Source: Lipingzhangella_A rawalii | GTDB taxonomy: Bacteria > Actinomycetota > Actinomycetes > Streptosporangiales > Streptosporangiaceae | Direction of reading: 5' to 3' | DNA: 64,000 bases | Assembly: GCF_031628175.1 (NCBI RefSeq) | Contig: NZ_JAVLVT010000003.1 | Span: 558,001 to 622,000, forward strand | Shown: piece by piece, positions 55,616 through 63,997 of the stretch | Numbering within the stretch: the stretch's first letter is position 1 | Layout: each line of letters begins with the position of its first letter | Program-made: the position numbers and the translations under genes | Notes under the pieces: generated by a model | The model's database searches: none | What the model was told of the DNA's origin: nothing | The model's input: only the letters and a program-made list of their open reading frames with translations

Positions 55616-55651
55616 TGTCCGTCTAACGGACAAACGTCCGCTAAATGGTCG
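55616..55651. promoter_or_regulatory. Paired operators of the rightward promoter
   Basis: A 17-base palindrome TGTCCGTCTAACGGACA (55616-55632), with a degenerate copy CGTCCGCTAAATGGTCG 19 bases on (55635-55651). They are 35-71 bases upstream of the dioxygenase start, mirroring the arrangement at 55494-55529. Confidence 0.7.
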
Positions 55652-55686
55652 TCCCGTGCACGGCGACAGCGGATCGAGGGAGAGCG

Positions 55687-56550
55687 ATGGATCACGTCAC
55701 CGACAGCAACCTCACCGACCTCGCGCTTCAGCGGTGGGCCACAGCACACTCGCCGCGCCTGGCCGAGTTGATGACCGCCCTGGTCCGCCACGTCCACGCT
55801 TTCGCCCGCGAAGTGGAACTCACCGAGCAGGAGTGGGCCACCGCCATGGAGTGGCTGGCCGCAACCGGGCGCGCCAGCGATGACAAGCGCCAGGAATTCA
55901 TCCTCGCCTCGGACGTCATTGGTTTGAGCACGCTGGTCGTGCAGCTCAACAACCGCTTCTCTGCGCAGGCCACACCCGCTACCGTGCTCGGCCCCTTCCA
56001 CATCGAGGGATCTCCTCCCGCCGAGTCCGGCACGGACATGTCCCAGGGGCTGCCCGGAATGCCGCTCTTCCTGACCGGAACCGTGACCGACACCAGCGGC
56101 GCCCCCGTGCCCCGGGCCGTGCTGGACGTATGGCAGGCCGACGCCGAGGGCTACTACGAGGCCCAGCTCGACGAGGTCGACGAGGCCCGGCTGCGCGCCC
56201 GCTACCGCACCCGCAGCGACGGCACCTACTGCGTACGCACCATCGCACCGCTGGGCTACTCCATCCCCATGGACGGCCCTGTCGGCACGCTTGTCGCCAA
56301 CACCGAGATCTCTCCCTACCGCCCCGCCCACATCCACGTCCTCATCGACGAACCCGGCTACGCCCGCCTCGTCACCCACCTGTTCCAGGCGGGCTCGCAG
56401 TATCTGGACACCGACGTCGTCTTCGGTACCCGCAGCGAACTCGTCGTCGACTTCACCGAACACCCCGCCGGGCCCACCCCCGACGGTGGTCACCTGGACC
56501 GTCCCTACCTGCATGCCAGCTACGACTTCGTCCTCGACCCCGAGCACTGA
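55687..56550 (+). CDS. Intradiol ring-cleavage dioxygenase (hydroxyquinol/catechol 1,2-type)
   Basis: A 287-residue non-haem Fe(III) dioxygenase that opens a catecholic ring between the hydroxyls. N-terminal helical dimerisation domain (1-90), then the beta-sandwich: ATVLGPFHIEG, AVLDVWQADAEGYYEAQ (Tyr ligand), IAPLGYSIPMDGPVG (Tyr ligand), RPAHIHVLIDEPGY (His-x-His ligands). Length and N-domain fit hydroxyquinol or chlorocatechol dioxygenases, though the ring substrate is not certain. ATG at 55687 with GAGGGAGA upstream. First gene of the rightward operon. Confidence 0.9.
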   Translation: MDHVTDSNLTDLALQRWATAHSPRLAELMTALVRHVHAFAREVELTEQEWATAMEWLAATGRASDDKRQEFILASDVIGLSTLVVQLNNRFSAQATPATVLGPFHIEGSPPAESGTDMSQGLPGMPLFLTGTVTDTSGAPVPRAVLDVWQADAEGYYEAQLDEVDEARLRARYRTRSDGTYCVRTIAPLGYSIPMDGPVGTLVANTEISPYRPAHIHVLIDEPGYARLVTHLFQAGSQYLDTDVVFGTRSELVVDFTEHPAGPTPDGGHLDRPYLHASYDFVLDPEH

Positions 56551-56616
56551 ACGCCCCACCCCGGCGACGCCCCCGACCCGGTTGCCCACGCCCGCATTCC
56601 ACCCACGGAGCGCCCC

Positions 56617-57126
56617 ATGGAACTCGGACTCCTGCTACTGCGCCTGCTCCTGGCCGCACTGCTCATCGGACACAGCACCCAGAAGCTCTTCGGCTGGTTC
56701 GGCGGTACCGGAACCGCGCAGATCTTCGACACCTGGGGATTCACTCCCGGGGCCCGCATGGTCGTGCTCGCGGGTGCCCTGGAGCTCGCGGGGGCTGTGT
56801 CCATCGCGGCCGGTTTTCTCCTGCCCGGGGGAGCCGCCGTGGTCATCGGCACCATGATCGTCGCCTCCGTGGCCACCGCCCCCAACGGCTTCTGGGCCCA
56901 ACGGGGCGGATGCGAGGTCCCGTTCTGCTACGGGGCCCTGGCCCTGATCCTCACCGTCACCGGCCCCGGACCGTGGTCCGTGGACCACGCCCTGGGCCTG
57001 TCCACCGGGTTGTCCGGGCCACTGTGGGGCCTGATCGTGCTCCTCGTTGGCTCGGCCGCAGCCCTGCCGCCCCTCTACCGGCGCCGTCGCGTCCTGAAGG
57101 CGCGCGCCCAATCCACAGCGAGGTGA
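56617..57126 (+). CDS. DoxX family membrane protein
   Basis: A 169-residue four-helix membrane protein of the DoxX/YphA family: LLLLRLLLAALLIGHSTQKLFGWFGGTG, then AGALELAGAVSIAAGFLLPGGA and two further helices. In other bacteria DoxX proteins associate with respiratory or redox enzymes. Position between a dioxygenase and an amidohydrolase, with gaps of 66 and 4 bases, implies one transcript. Role here unknown. Confidence 0.87.
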   Translation: MELGLLLLRLLLAALLIGHSTQKLFGWFGGTGTAQIFDTWGFTPGARMVVLAGALELAGAVSIAAGFLLPGGAAVVIGTMIVASVATAPNGFWAQRGGCEVPFCYGALALILTVTGPGPWSVDHALGLSTGLSGPLWGLIVLLVGSAAALPPLYRRRRVLKARAQSTAR

Positions 57127-57130
57127 CATC

Positions 57131-58576
57131 ATGACCACCCCAGCCAGTGACCCCTCCGTGTTCGCCACCAACCGTCCCGTGCTGTTTCGGAACGCCACCG
57201 TGCTGTCCATGGATCCCACCATCGGAGTCCTGGACGGTGGCGACGTGCTGGTGCGTGGCGAACACATCGCCGAGGTCGGCATCGGCCTGACCGCACCCGA
57301 GGACGCCGCGGTTGTCGACGCCTCGGGTGGCATCCTGATGCCGGGGATGGTCGACACCCATCGGCACATGTGGCAGACCGCGTTGCGGGGGTTCGGCGCG
57401 GACTGGACCCTGGCCCAGTACTTCCACTTCTATTACCTCAACTGGGGCCAGATCTTCCGCCCCGAGGACATCTACGCCGGCAACCTGCTCGCCGCCGTCG
57501 AGGCCGTCGACGCCGGAGTGACCACCACACTGGACTGGTCACACGGCCTGTGGACCACCGATCACGCCGAGGCGGCTGTGGCCGCGCTGCGCGCGGCCCC
57601 CGGCCGCTACGTGTTGGCCTACGGAAACCTGCTCCAGGCGCCGTGGGAATGGTCGACCTCGCCGGAGTTCCACGCCTTCGTGCAGCGCAACTTCGCCACC
57701 AGCGACGACATGCTGGGGCTCCAACTGGCGTTCGACGTCACTGGCGACGCCCAGTTCCCGGAGAAGGCCGCCTTCGACGCCGCCCGGGAGCTCGGTGTGC
57801 CGGTGACCACGCATGCCGGGGTGTGGGGCGCCACCAATGACGATAGTATCCGGCTGATGTGGGAACACGGCTGTATGGGGCCGAATGTGACCTACGTCCA
57901 TTCCGCCAGCCTGGGCGAGGATTCCTACCAGCGCATCGCGGCTTCCGGCGGACGGGTCTCCGTTGCTGCCGAGAGCGAACAGAACGCTGGCCAGGGCTAC
58001 CCCCCGACCTGGAGACTGCGCAGTCACGGCATTCCGGTGTCGCTGTCCGTGGACACCAGCGTGTGGCAGAGCGGGGACCTCTTCTCCGCCATGCGCGCCA
58101 CCCTGTCCGCCGACCGGTCCCGCGAGCATCTGCGGGCCCAGTCCGCGGGCGAGACTGTGGTACACAATCGGCTCCGTGCCGAACACGTGGTGCACTGGGC
58201 CACCCGTGGCGGCGCCGAGACACTGGGGCTGAGCCGGGTCACCGGGAGCCTCACCCCGGGGGCGAAGGCCGACGTGGTGTTGATCAAGAACGACCGGTCT
58301 CCGGTGATGTTCCCGCTGGTGCATCCCTACGGGCACGTGGTGTTCCAGGCCGGTCGGGCAGACGTGCACACGGTCCTCGTCAACGGGGAGGTTGTGAAGT
58401 TCGAGCACGAGTTGGTGGGGGTGGATTTGGACCGGGTGCGCTCGGCCGTCGCCGCCACCGTCGAACACACCCGTGCCCACCTGGGTGCTGCTGAGTGGCA
58501 CCACTGGATGTCCCCAGACGTTCCCGAAACCGAGGTGGTCGCCAACCCCTACACCTACAGCGAATACCGGGGGTAG
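57131..58576 (+). CDS. Amidohydrolase of the ATZ/TRZ (cytosine deaminase-like) family
   Basis: A 481-residue metal-dependent hydrolase or deaminase. Metal-site motifs: PGMVDTHRHMWQTALRG (HxH), VTTHAGVWG, VTYVHSASLG and LSVDTSVWQSGD (Asp). C-terminal composite domain GSLTPGAKADVVLI. Probably dechlorinates, deaminates or hydrolyses an aromatic N-substrate to feed the dioxygenase; substrate unknown. ATG 4 bases after doxX. Confidence 0.9.
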   Translation: MTTPASDPSVFATNRPVLFRNATVLSMDPTIGVLDGGDVLVRGEHIAEVGIGLTAPEDAAVVDASGGILMPGMVDTHRHMWQTALRGFGADWTLAQYFHFYYLNWGQIFRPEDIYAGNLLAAVEAVDAGVTTTLDWSHGLWTTDHAEAAVAALRAAPGRYVLAYGNLLQAPWEWSTSPEFHAFVQRNFATSDDMLGLQLAFDVTGDAQFPEKAAFDAARELGVPVTTHAGVWGATNDDSIRLMWEHGCMGPNVTYVHSASLGEDSYQRIAASGGRVSVAAESEQNAGQGYPPTWRLRSHGIPVSLSVDTSVWQSGDLFSAMRATLSADRSREHLRAQSAGETVVHNRLRAEHVVHWATRGGAETLGLSRVTGSLTPGAKADVVLIKNDRSPVMFPLVHPYGHVVFQAGRADVHTVLVNGEVVKFEHELVGVDLDRVRSAVAATVEHTRAHLGAAEWHHWMSPDVPETEVVANPYTYSEYRG

Positions 58577-58588
58577 GGTCCCGGGTTC

Positions 58589-58628
58589 CGGCGCCGGCAG
58601 CCACCCACGGGCTGGGCCGCCGGCGCCG
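58589..58628 (+). terminator. Terminator after the amidohydrolase gene
   Basis: CGGCGCCGGC (58589-58598) pairs perfectly with GCCGGCGCCG (58619-58628) around a 20-base loop, 13 bases after the stop. Confidence 0.6.
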
Positions 58629-58770
58629 ATCCGTGGGCGTGGTGCGGCATGCTCGGAGCGTGTGTTCGCACGGGGGCCCCGGGGCGGGCGGATACAGTGA
58701 CGAACAACCATCCAGTGGCTGCGGGGGCGTTGCTCTCCCGTGCCGATGACCCGTGTGCAGGGGGACAACG

Positions 58771-59580
58771 ATGCGTCGGGAGACCGGGCCGGACTTTATC
58801 GAGGCGCTCGCCCGTGGACTCGACGTACTGCGCGGTTTCCATCCCAGCCAGCCCTGTCGCACCCTGAGCGAGGTGGCTGCCGACACCGGGCTCGCGCGGC
58901 CCACCGCCCGTCGGATCCTGCTCACGCTGGAGGAACTGGGTTACGTGCGCAGCGACACCACCGGCTTCGCGCTCACCCCACGCGTTCTGGACCTCGGTAT
59001 GGCCTATATCAGCTCCAACAGCCTCTGGGAGATCGCCGAACCACACCTGCGCGACCTCGTGAAACAGACGGGGGAGTCGTGCTCCCTGGCACAGCTGGAG
59101 GGATCGGACATCGTCTACGTCGCGCGGGTCTCGGTGCCCAAGCTCGTCACCTTGGCGGTGAACGTGGGAACCCGGTTCCCCGCGGCACAGACCTCGCTGG
59201 GCAAGGTGCTGCTGGCCGCACTGGAAGAGTCCCAGCTGGACCGCGCGCTGGCCACACCCAGCGTCTCCGGGATCGAACCCCGCTGGCAGCCGGAACGTAG
59301 CGAGTTGGAGGCGGTGCTGCGCGACGTGCGCGCCAAGGGATGGGCCAGCACCGACCAGGATCTCGCCCTGGGGATCCGTTCCATCGCGGCGCCGGTCCGC
59401 AATGGGGAGGGACGCACCGTGGCTGCGGTGAATGTCAACGCGCACGCGGCCGAGACCTCGGTGGAGCACCTGTGGGAGCATCACCTGCCGTTGCTGCTGC
59501 GCACCGCCAGTGCTCTGAGTGAGGACTGGGCCGCACGCGAGTCCTGCCCCATCGCCACGGTAGAAGACGCCGCACAATAG
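58771..59580 (+). CDS. IclR-family transcriptional regulator
   Basis: A 269-residue regulator of the PcaR/PobR-like IclR group, common controllers of aromatic ring-cleavage pathways. Winged helix: TLSEVAADTGLARPTARRILLTLEELGYV; effector domain from about 85 (LVKQTGESCSLAQLEGSDIVYVARV ... FPAAQTSLGKVLLAAL). ATG at 58771 with GGGGGA upstream. The likely targets are the paired TGTCCG palindromes at 55494-55651; none was noticed ahead of its own gene. Confidence 0.92.
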   Translation: MRRETGPDFIEALARGLDVLRGFHPSQPCRTLSEVAADTGLARPTARRILLTLEELGYVRSDTTGFALTPRVLDLGMAYISSNSLWEIAEPHLRDLVKQTGESCSLAQLEGSDIVYVARVSVPKLVTLAVNVGTRFPAAQTSLGKVLLAALEESQLDRALATPSVSGIEPRWQPERSELEAVLRDVRAKGWASTDQDLALGIRSIAAPVRNGEGRTVAAVNVNAHAAETSVEHLWEHHLPLLLRTASALSEDWAARESCPIATVEDAAQ

Positions 59581-59584
59581 CGCA

Positions 59585-59621
59585 GGAAGCCGCGTCGTTC
59601 TCGCGGCCCGCCGTGGCTTCC
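59585..59621 (+). terminator. Terminator after the IclR gene
   Basis: GGAAGCCGCG (59585-59594) pairs with CGTGGCTTCC (59612-59621), a 10-base stem with one G-U pair, 5 bases after the stop. Confidence 0.6.
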
Positions 59622-59677
59622 CGGTGGCCTGGCCCCGTCCGCATGTCCCTACGCCCTGCTATGTTGCGTGACACGCG

Positions 59678-59702
59678 CAGTGTTTCCTATAAAGGAACAC
59701 TG
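59678..59702. promoter_or_regulatory. Inverted repeat upstream of the truncated methyltransferase gene
   Basis: CAGTGTTTCC and GGAACACTG flank TATAAA (59678-59702), a nine-pair stem in a comparatively AT-rich patch. It could be an operator overlapping a TATAAA -10 box. Confidence 0.45.
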
Positions 59703-59945
59703 TGGTCGGGGGTGCTCGTCGCTGGTTGTCAGGCGCGGGGCTGGTGCACGGGTACCCACCGGCCGATCAGGGATCGCTGTCGTGGCGCGGGGCAGATTGC
59801 GGGAACGCCGGAAGTGGCGGGGATGAGGCCCGATGGAGCGCAGACCTGCACCGCTTGGGGCGGGGCGCGTTCGGGACTAGGCTTCCGGACAGTTGCGCCG
59901 ATTGCGCCATTTCGTCCCCTGTGGCCCCGCGAGGAGGCAGCCTCC

Positions 59946-60530
59946 ATGCCTGACGCCGATGCGTTCATGCGTACTCCCCGTGATCCGGAGACCGGGGAAG
60001 ACTTTCCGCCGGATATTCCCACGGATCGGCCCACGCCCGCCCGCGCCTACTGTATGAGCCTGGGCAGTAAGGACAATTTCGAGGTGGACCGGGTCCTGGT
60101 TCAGCACGCGCTGGAGGCCTTCCCCGAGTGTGTGGACGTGGCGCGGCAGAACCGCCAATACCTGTACCGGGCGGTGCGCTATCTGGCTCGGGACGTGGGC
60201 ATCGATCAGTTCTTGGACCTGGGGTCGGGCCTGCCCACGGACAACAACGTGCACCAGGTCGCCCAGCAGTTCCAACCGCAGGCACGGGTGGTGTATGTGG
60301 ACAATGCGAGCCGCGCCAATAGTACGGCCGCACCCGGGCCGACCCCGCCGCCAGCACCTCCTCCGTGGCGGCGCCCTGGCCGGACCACCGCCCCGAGGGC
60401 AGAGTCCACGAGCGCACCCACCCAGGCGGCTCCGGGGCGGGATGGTTCCGCGAACTCACCCGCCGAGGCGGTCGCGGCACAGATGGTACGGACACGAGAC
60501 GACCGAGCCACGACAGACCCGGTGCGGTGA
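59946..60530 (+). pseudogene. Truncated DUF574 SAM-methyltransferase
   Basis: ATG at 59946 with GAGGAGG 8 bases upstream. Residues 1-120 follow the DUF574 pattern (RAYCMSLGSKDNFEVDRVLVQ, FLDLGSGLPTDNNVHQVAQQ, VVYVDN), then similarity stops abruptly at about 60305. The remaining 74 residues are Pro/Arg/Ala-rich filler (PTPPPAPPPWRRPGR) with no trace of the C-terminal half in any frame, so deletion or recombination is more likely than a point frameshift. The intact paralogue at 52474 has about 278 residues. The fragment still has a SAM loop but lacks the remainder of the fold. Confidence 0.8.
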
Positions 60531-60761
60531 TCGCGGTCACCAATCGCATAAGAACCCCTCCCCGGGGTGTCGATGTCGCCTGGAACGGGGCGACAGCGGA
60601 ACGAGTTGACCCCATACTGAACCCTAGAAGTCTAGGATTCAAGCGCTATGGAATAGATGTGCATCCGTAGACCGCTAAATGTCCGGTTTCTCGCCTTGGG
60701 GGTTACCATCAGCACGACACAGAACACGACAAAGAAGCAGCGCAAGAGGGGGAAGAAGCAG

Positions 60762-61604
60762 ATGGCGGCGAGTCCGACGATCAGACGACGTCAGCTCTCC
60801 GCAATCCTCCGCCGCATGCGTAAGGATGCCGGGCTCAGCCTCGACGAGACCGCGAGGCGCCTGGAGTGGTCACGAGCAAAGCTCGGACACATCGAAACTG
60901 GAGAGCGCAAGAAGCCGTCCGTGGTCGAGATCAAGGCGCTCATGCGGGAGTACGGCGTTGACGAGACGTCCCCCGAGTACGATGCGGTGCTCGCCCTGGT
61001 CCGACAGGCCCAACAACGCGGATGGTGGACGCGGTATGACGACATCCTGACCGGCTCCTATGTCGAGCTGGAAGCCGAGGCCACCGCGATCGCCAACTAC
61101 GAGGCGTTCGGAGTTCCGGGCCTGCTACAGACTCCCGGATATGCCCGGACGATCCAGCGGGCTCGCCTATGGCGGGACCCGGACGACATCCAACGGGCCG
61201 TCGACGCACGCATGCAACGCCAGCAGATCCTTGCACGCGACCACCCACCTGAGCTGTGGGCGGTCATTGAGGAACACGCACTCCAGCGCCTGGCCGGCGA
61301 CCCAGAGGTGATGCGTGAACAGGTCAAGCACCTGATCACACTCGCCGACTCATCCAGATACGTCACGATCCAGGTCCTACCGACAGATGCCGGCCTCCAT
61401 GCAGGCGCCACAGGACCGTTCGTCATCATGGACTTCGCAGCACCCGCCGATCCAGTGGTGTACCTGGAGACCTTCACGGACGGGCTTTACCTGGAACGCG
61501 CCGAAGAGATCGCCATGTACCGCAAGCTCTGGGACCACATCCGCTCTTCAGCGCTCGACGAGGAGCGGACGATCCCGTACCTCAAGAAGATGATCAGCCG
61601 ATAG
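60762..61604 (+). CDS. XRE-family helix-turn-helix regulator with DUF5753
   Basis: A 280-residue actinomycete regulator. N-terminal HTH: RRQLSAILRRMRKDAGLSLDETARRLEWSRAKLGHIETGERKKPS. C-terminal DUF5753: GSYVELEAEATAIANYEAFGVPGLLQTPGYARTI, ... HALQRLAGDPEVMREQVKHL. ATG at 60762 with GGGGGAAG upstream. It forms the usual two-gene unit with the DUF397 gene 10 bases downstream; such pairs act like antitoxin/anti-regulator units in Streptomyces development (WhiJ-like). Target unknown. Confidence 0.92.
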   Translation: MAASPTIRRRQLSAILRRMRKDAGLSLDETARRLEWSRAKLGHIETGERKKPSVVEIKALMREYGVDETSPEYDAVLALVRQAQQRGWWTRYDDILTGSYVELEAEATAIANYEAFGVPGLLQTPGYARTIQRARLWRDPDDIQRAVDARMQRQQILARDHPPELWAVIEEHALQRLAGDPEVMREQVKHLITLADSSRYVTIQVLPTDAGLHAGATGPFVIMDFAAPADPVVYLETFTDGLYLERAEEIAMYRKLWDHIRSSALDEERTIPYLKKMISR

Positions 61605-61614
61605 AGAGACCGAC

Positions 61615-61803
61615 ATGCACTCGTTCCACGATGCGCCATGGCGCACGTCTAGCTACACCCAGCAGCAGAACTGTGTCGAGGTCGCAGACACCCCCGGAGT
61701 AACGGCGGTGCGCGATACCAAGTACCGCGAACACGGACACCTACTTTTCTCTACTGCTGAGTGGCGCTCGTTCGTCGAAGCAGTGAAACACGGCGAACTC
61801 TAG
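61615..61803 (+). CDS. DUF397 protein
   Basis: A 62-residue DUF397 protein: APWRTSSYTQQQNCVEVADTPGVTAVRDTKYREHGHLLFSTAEWRSFVEAVKHGEL is covered by the pattern WRTSSYT...NCVEVA...RDTK...L.F....W..F. Follows its DUF5753 partner by 10 bases; in WhiJ-type systems the small protein modulates the HTH partner. A strong terminator follows. Confidence 0.93.
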   Translation: MHSFHDAPWRTSSYTQQQNCVEVADTPGVTAVRDTKYREHGHLLFSTAEWRSFVEAVKHGEL

Positions 61804-61816
61804 ACCCAGACACACA

Positions 61817-61856
61817 AGACCCCCGACGGCTGAACATGACTGGCCGTCGGGGGTCT
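61817..61856 (+). terminator. Terminator of the XRE-DUF397 operon
   Basis: A 14-base perfect stem (AGACCCCCGACGGC and complement, 12-base loop) 14 bases after the stop. Confidence 0.85.
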
Positions 61857-61934
61857 CATGCACTCGTTCCGACTTCACTGTACCCCGCCGCACGGCTGAC
61901 AGCTAGACGCCACAGCCGGGAGCTCGCCGCGGGG

Positions 61935-62063
61935 TCAGGGCTGTTTGCCGGTGCCGTTGCACAGCGGGCAGGGGACCTTCACGGCCTGCCCGTCGCGCCA
62001 TTCCGTAATGGTCTTGTGCCCGACGCAGCCCGGACAGTTCACTGGCTTCTCGTGCTTGCCCAC
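61935..62063 (-). CDS. Small zinc-ribbon protein (two CxxC pairs)
   Basis: A 42-residue protein, GTG start at 62063 with GGAGG 4 bases upstream, overlapping the end of the methyltransferase gene by 25 bases. It reads MGKHEKPVNCPGCVGHKTI... then KVPCPLCNGTGKQP: CPGC and CPLCNGTG, spaced by 18 residues, a miniature DnaJ-type zinc ribbon. The overlap and ribosome site suggest co-translation with the upstream gene. Function unknown; possibly a metal-binding or RNA-binding accessory. Confidence 0.65.
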   Translation of the reverse strand: MGKHEKPVNCPGCVGHKTITEWRDGQAVKVPCPLCNGTGKQP

Positions 62064-62925
62064 GGGTCCTCCATCGATATCTGATGGTCCGGGTCGTCCA
62101 TCCACACGCGTTGGTGCTCAGGGGTGATGGTCACGCCGAACCGTTCACAGCCGGGCCCGCCGTCGCCCCACTGGTCGTGGATCTGGTTCACGGCGCTGGG
62201 GTCGATGCGTTGACTGTGCAGTGGCATGAAGTGGGCCGGGCCACCGAACCGGCCCTCGGCGGTGCCATCCTCACCGACGGTGAGCACCGCGAGCGGGCTG
62301 TCCGGGTGGAACGTCGGCGCCCATGGCACCACGAGGAGCCCGCCGGGGCAGGTCTGGACCACCCACGAATACGGCACGGTGTGCACGGCGGCAGTAGCAA
62401 TCACGCGGTCATAGGGGGAACCAGCCGCGTACCCCTCGGCCCCGTCGCCCGTGATGACATCGACGCGGCGCCCGTCGCGGGCCAGTGCTTCCCGCGCCTG
62501 CTCGGCGACCTGGGGGTCCACCTCGACGCTGGTTACGTGCCCCTGCGCGCCGACGAGAACGTCCAGCAGCGCGGCGTTGTACCCGGTACCGGTGCCGATC
62601 TCCAGCACCCGCATACCCGGTTCCAGCTGGAGAGCGTCCAGCATGCACGCCATGAGCCAGGGCGCCGTACTGGACGACGTCGGCACGACGCCGCGTCCAG
62701 TAGTGGGGTCACGTAGGTGCTCTGGCAGGCGCGAGTCGTAGACCACTGCGGTGACCACGGCCTCATTGGAATCCACATGAGTCCGCCAGGCATCCGGGTC
62801 GTCCTCTCCCGGCGCAGCGGCACCAACCATCCGGTGCTCGGGCTTGACACATAGATCGTGGCGGGTATGTAGGAGGCGCGGTCCACGGCGGCCAGCACGT
62901 TGTCGCCGCTGCTGTGTCTGACCAT
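62039..62925 (-). pseudogene. Protein-isoaspartate-type methyltransferase, frameshifted by GT duplication
   Basis: PCMT-like SAM methyltransferase with the SAM motifs LEIGTGTGYNAALLDVLVG, VTSVEVDPQVAEQAREAL and GDGAEG, as in actinomycete peptide-maturation methyltransferases. The natural start is ATG 62925 (GGAG 5 bases upstream: VRHSSGDNVLAAVDRASYIPATIY). At 62853-62846 the minus strand reads TATGTGTCAAG; removing one GT gives TATGTCAAG and joins the two parts in frame (..ATIYVKPEHRMVGAAAPGEDDPDAWRTHV..). The span is 3n+2 bases. The downstream part is open for 263 residues from an internal GTG, so a shortened product is conceivable. Sequencing error not excluded. Confidence 0.78.
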
Positions 62926-63304
62926 GGCTACTCCGGGGGATAGGGGGTCACTGGCCCGTGTGTACCCCACCGTGACCACGACGTTACCCACTGGCCAGAA
63001 ACAGCCACGGGCAGAACCCACCGCCACACCGGGTGGGGTCAGGATCCGCCCTGGGGACTTTCTCGATTCTTTCTGGTCGACATCCCACGTCACCCCCGCA
63101 AGACCCCGCCAGGCCACGCGCATCCGATCCTCTCACCTGCGCATATGCTGATGGCCATGGTCCGCGCAGCCGTGCCACTTCCTTCGGGACGAGGTCTGTC
63201 GGCGGGTCGAGTCCGCAACTGACCTTGGTCAACACACCACCCGGCTGCGGCGTTCCGCAACCGTGGACGGTGCCCAGGGCCGGTTCGGCTGAGCCGCCCC
63301 GGAC
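62926..63304. other. Intergenic region with no gene seen
   Basis: About 380 bases upstream of the broken methyltransferase gene and after the maleylpyruvate-isomerase-like gene. Open frames here lack ribosome sites and protein-like composition. No repeat or strong hairpin noticed. Confidence 0.45.
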
Positions 63305-63997
63305 TCAGGGCCAGGGGCCCAGTTCGGGTACGGCCCCGTCGGACGTGGCGAGCGGCCGAGCCGGGACGCGTCCGGCGAGCCAGGCGGCCAGGTCGTTGCG
63401 CGGTCCCGTGACCGTGACAGCCGGCCCTGTGCCGAGGGTCCATTGCTGGTCGGCGTCCGACGCAATGAGAACCAGCTGCTGCCCCTCGGGGCAGCGCGGG
63501 CGGAGAAACTCCACCAGGTGCGTACAGAATTCCGCGGACCAGGTGTCGGCGCGGTAGCCCAGGTCGACATCCACGCTGTGGATCTCGATTTCCCGCCACA
63601 TGCACAGCACCGTGTCGATAAGTGTGGCGGAGCGGAACCGCACGGGCCGCTGCCAGTCGCGCGGTTTCACCTGCTGCCACATGGCGCTCAGTCGCGCGGC
63701 AGCCTGTTCCAGGGCGCTGCGCAGTTGGGCACATGAACGGCTGGCCCCCGCCTCGATCGCCATGTCGCGGCTGGACGGTCCACCGGGATACATGTCCACC
63801 AGTTCGCTTCGCAGGGCTGCGTGAGCCTGCCCCGCGATTGCGTGTGCGACCTGTTCCAGGTGGGTCAGGACGTGTCCACGACTCCAGCCGGGCAGGTGGG
63901 ACGGCGCTGTTACCAGGTCGCCTGCGGCTTGGGCCGATCCCATCTGTTCTGCGAGCAGACCGTCCAGCCGCGCGAATCCGTACTCGATCTGTGCCAC
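63305..63997 (-). CDS. Maleylpyruvate isomerase/DinB-family protein (near right edge)
   Basis: At least 230 residues of the mycothiol-dependent maleylpyruvate isomerase family (TIGR03083-like). PSHLPGWSRGHVLTHLEQVAHAI supplies the metal-ligand His and helix; CMWREIEIHSVDVDLGYRADTWSAEF gives the second His pair; the C-terminal DLAAWLAGR is typical. The assumed GTG at 63997 is at the edge of the window, so the true start may lie outside. In characterised members, mycothiol serves as cofactor; substrate here unknown. Confidence 0.85.
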   Translation of the reverse strand: MAQIEYGFARLDGLLAEQMGSAQAAGDLVTAPSHLPGWSRGHVLTHLEQVAHAIAGQAHAALRSELVDMYPGGPSSRDMAIEAGASRSCAQLRSALEQAAARLSAMWQQVKPRDWQRPVRFRSATLIDTVLCMWREIEIHSVDVDLGYRADTWSAEFCTHLVEFLRPRCPEGQQLVLIASDADQQWTLGTGPAVTVTGPRNDLAAWLAGRVPARPLATSDGAVPELGPWP

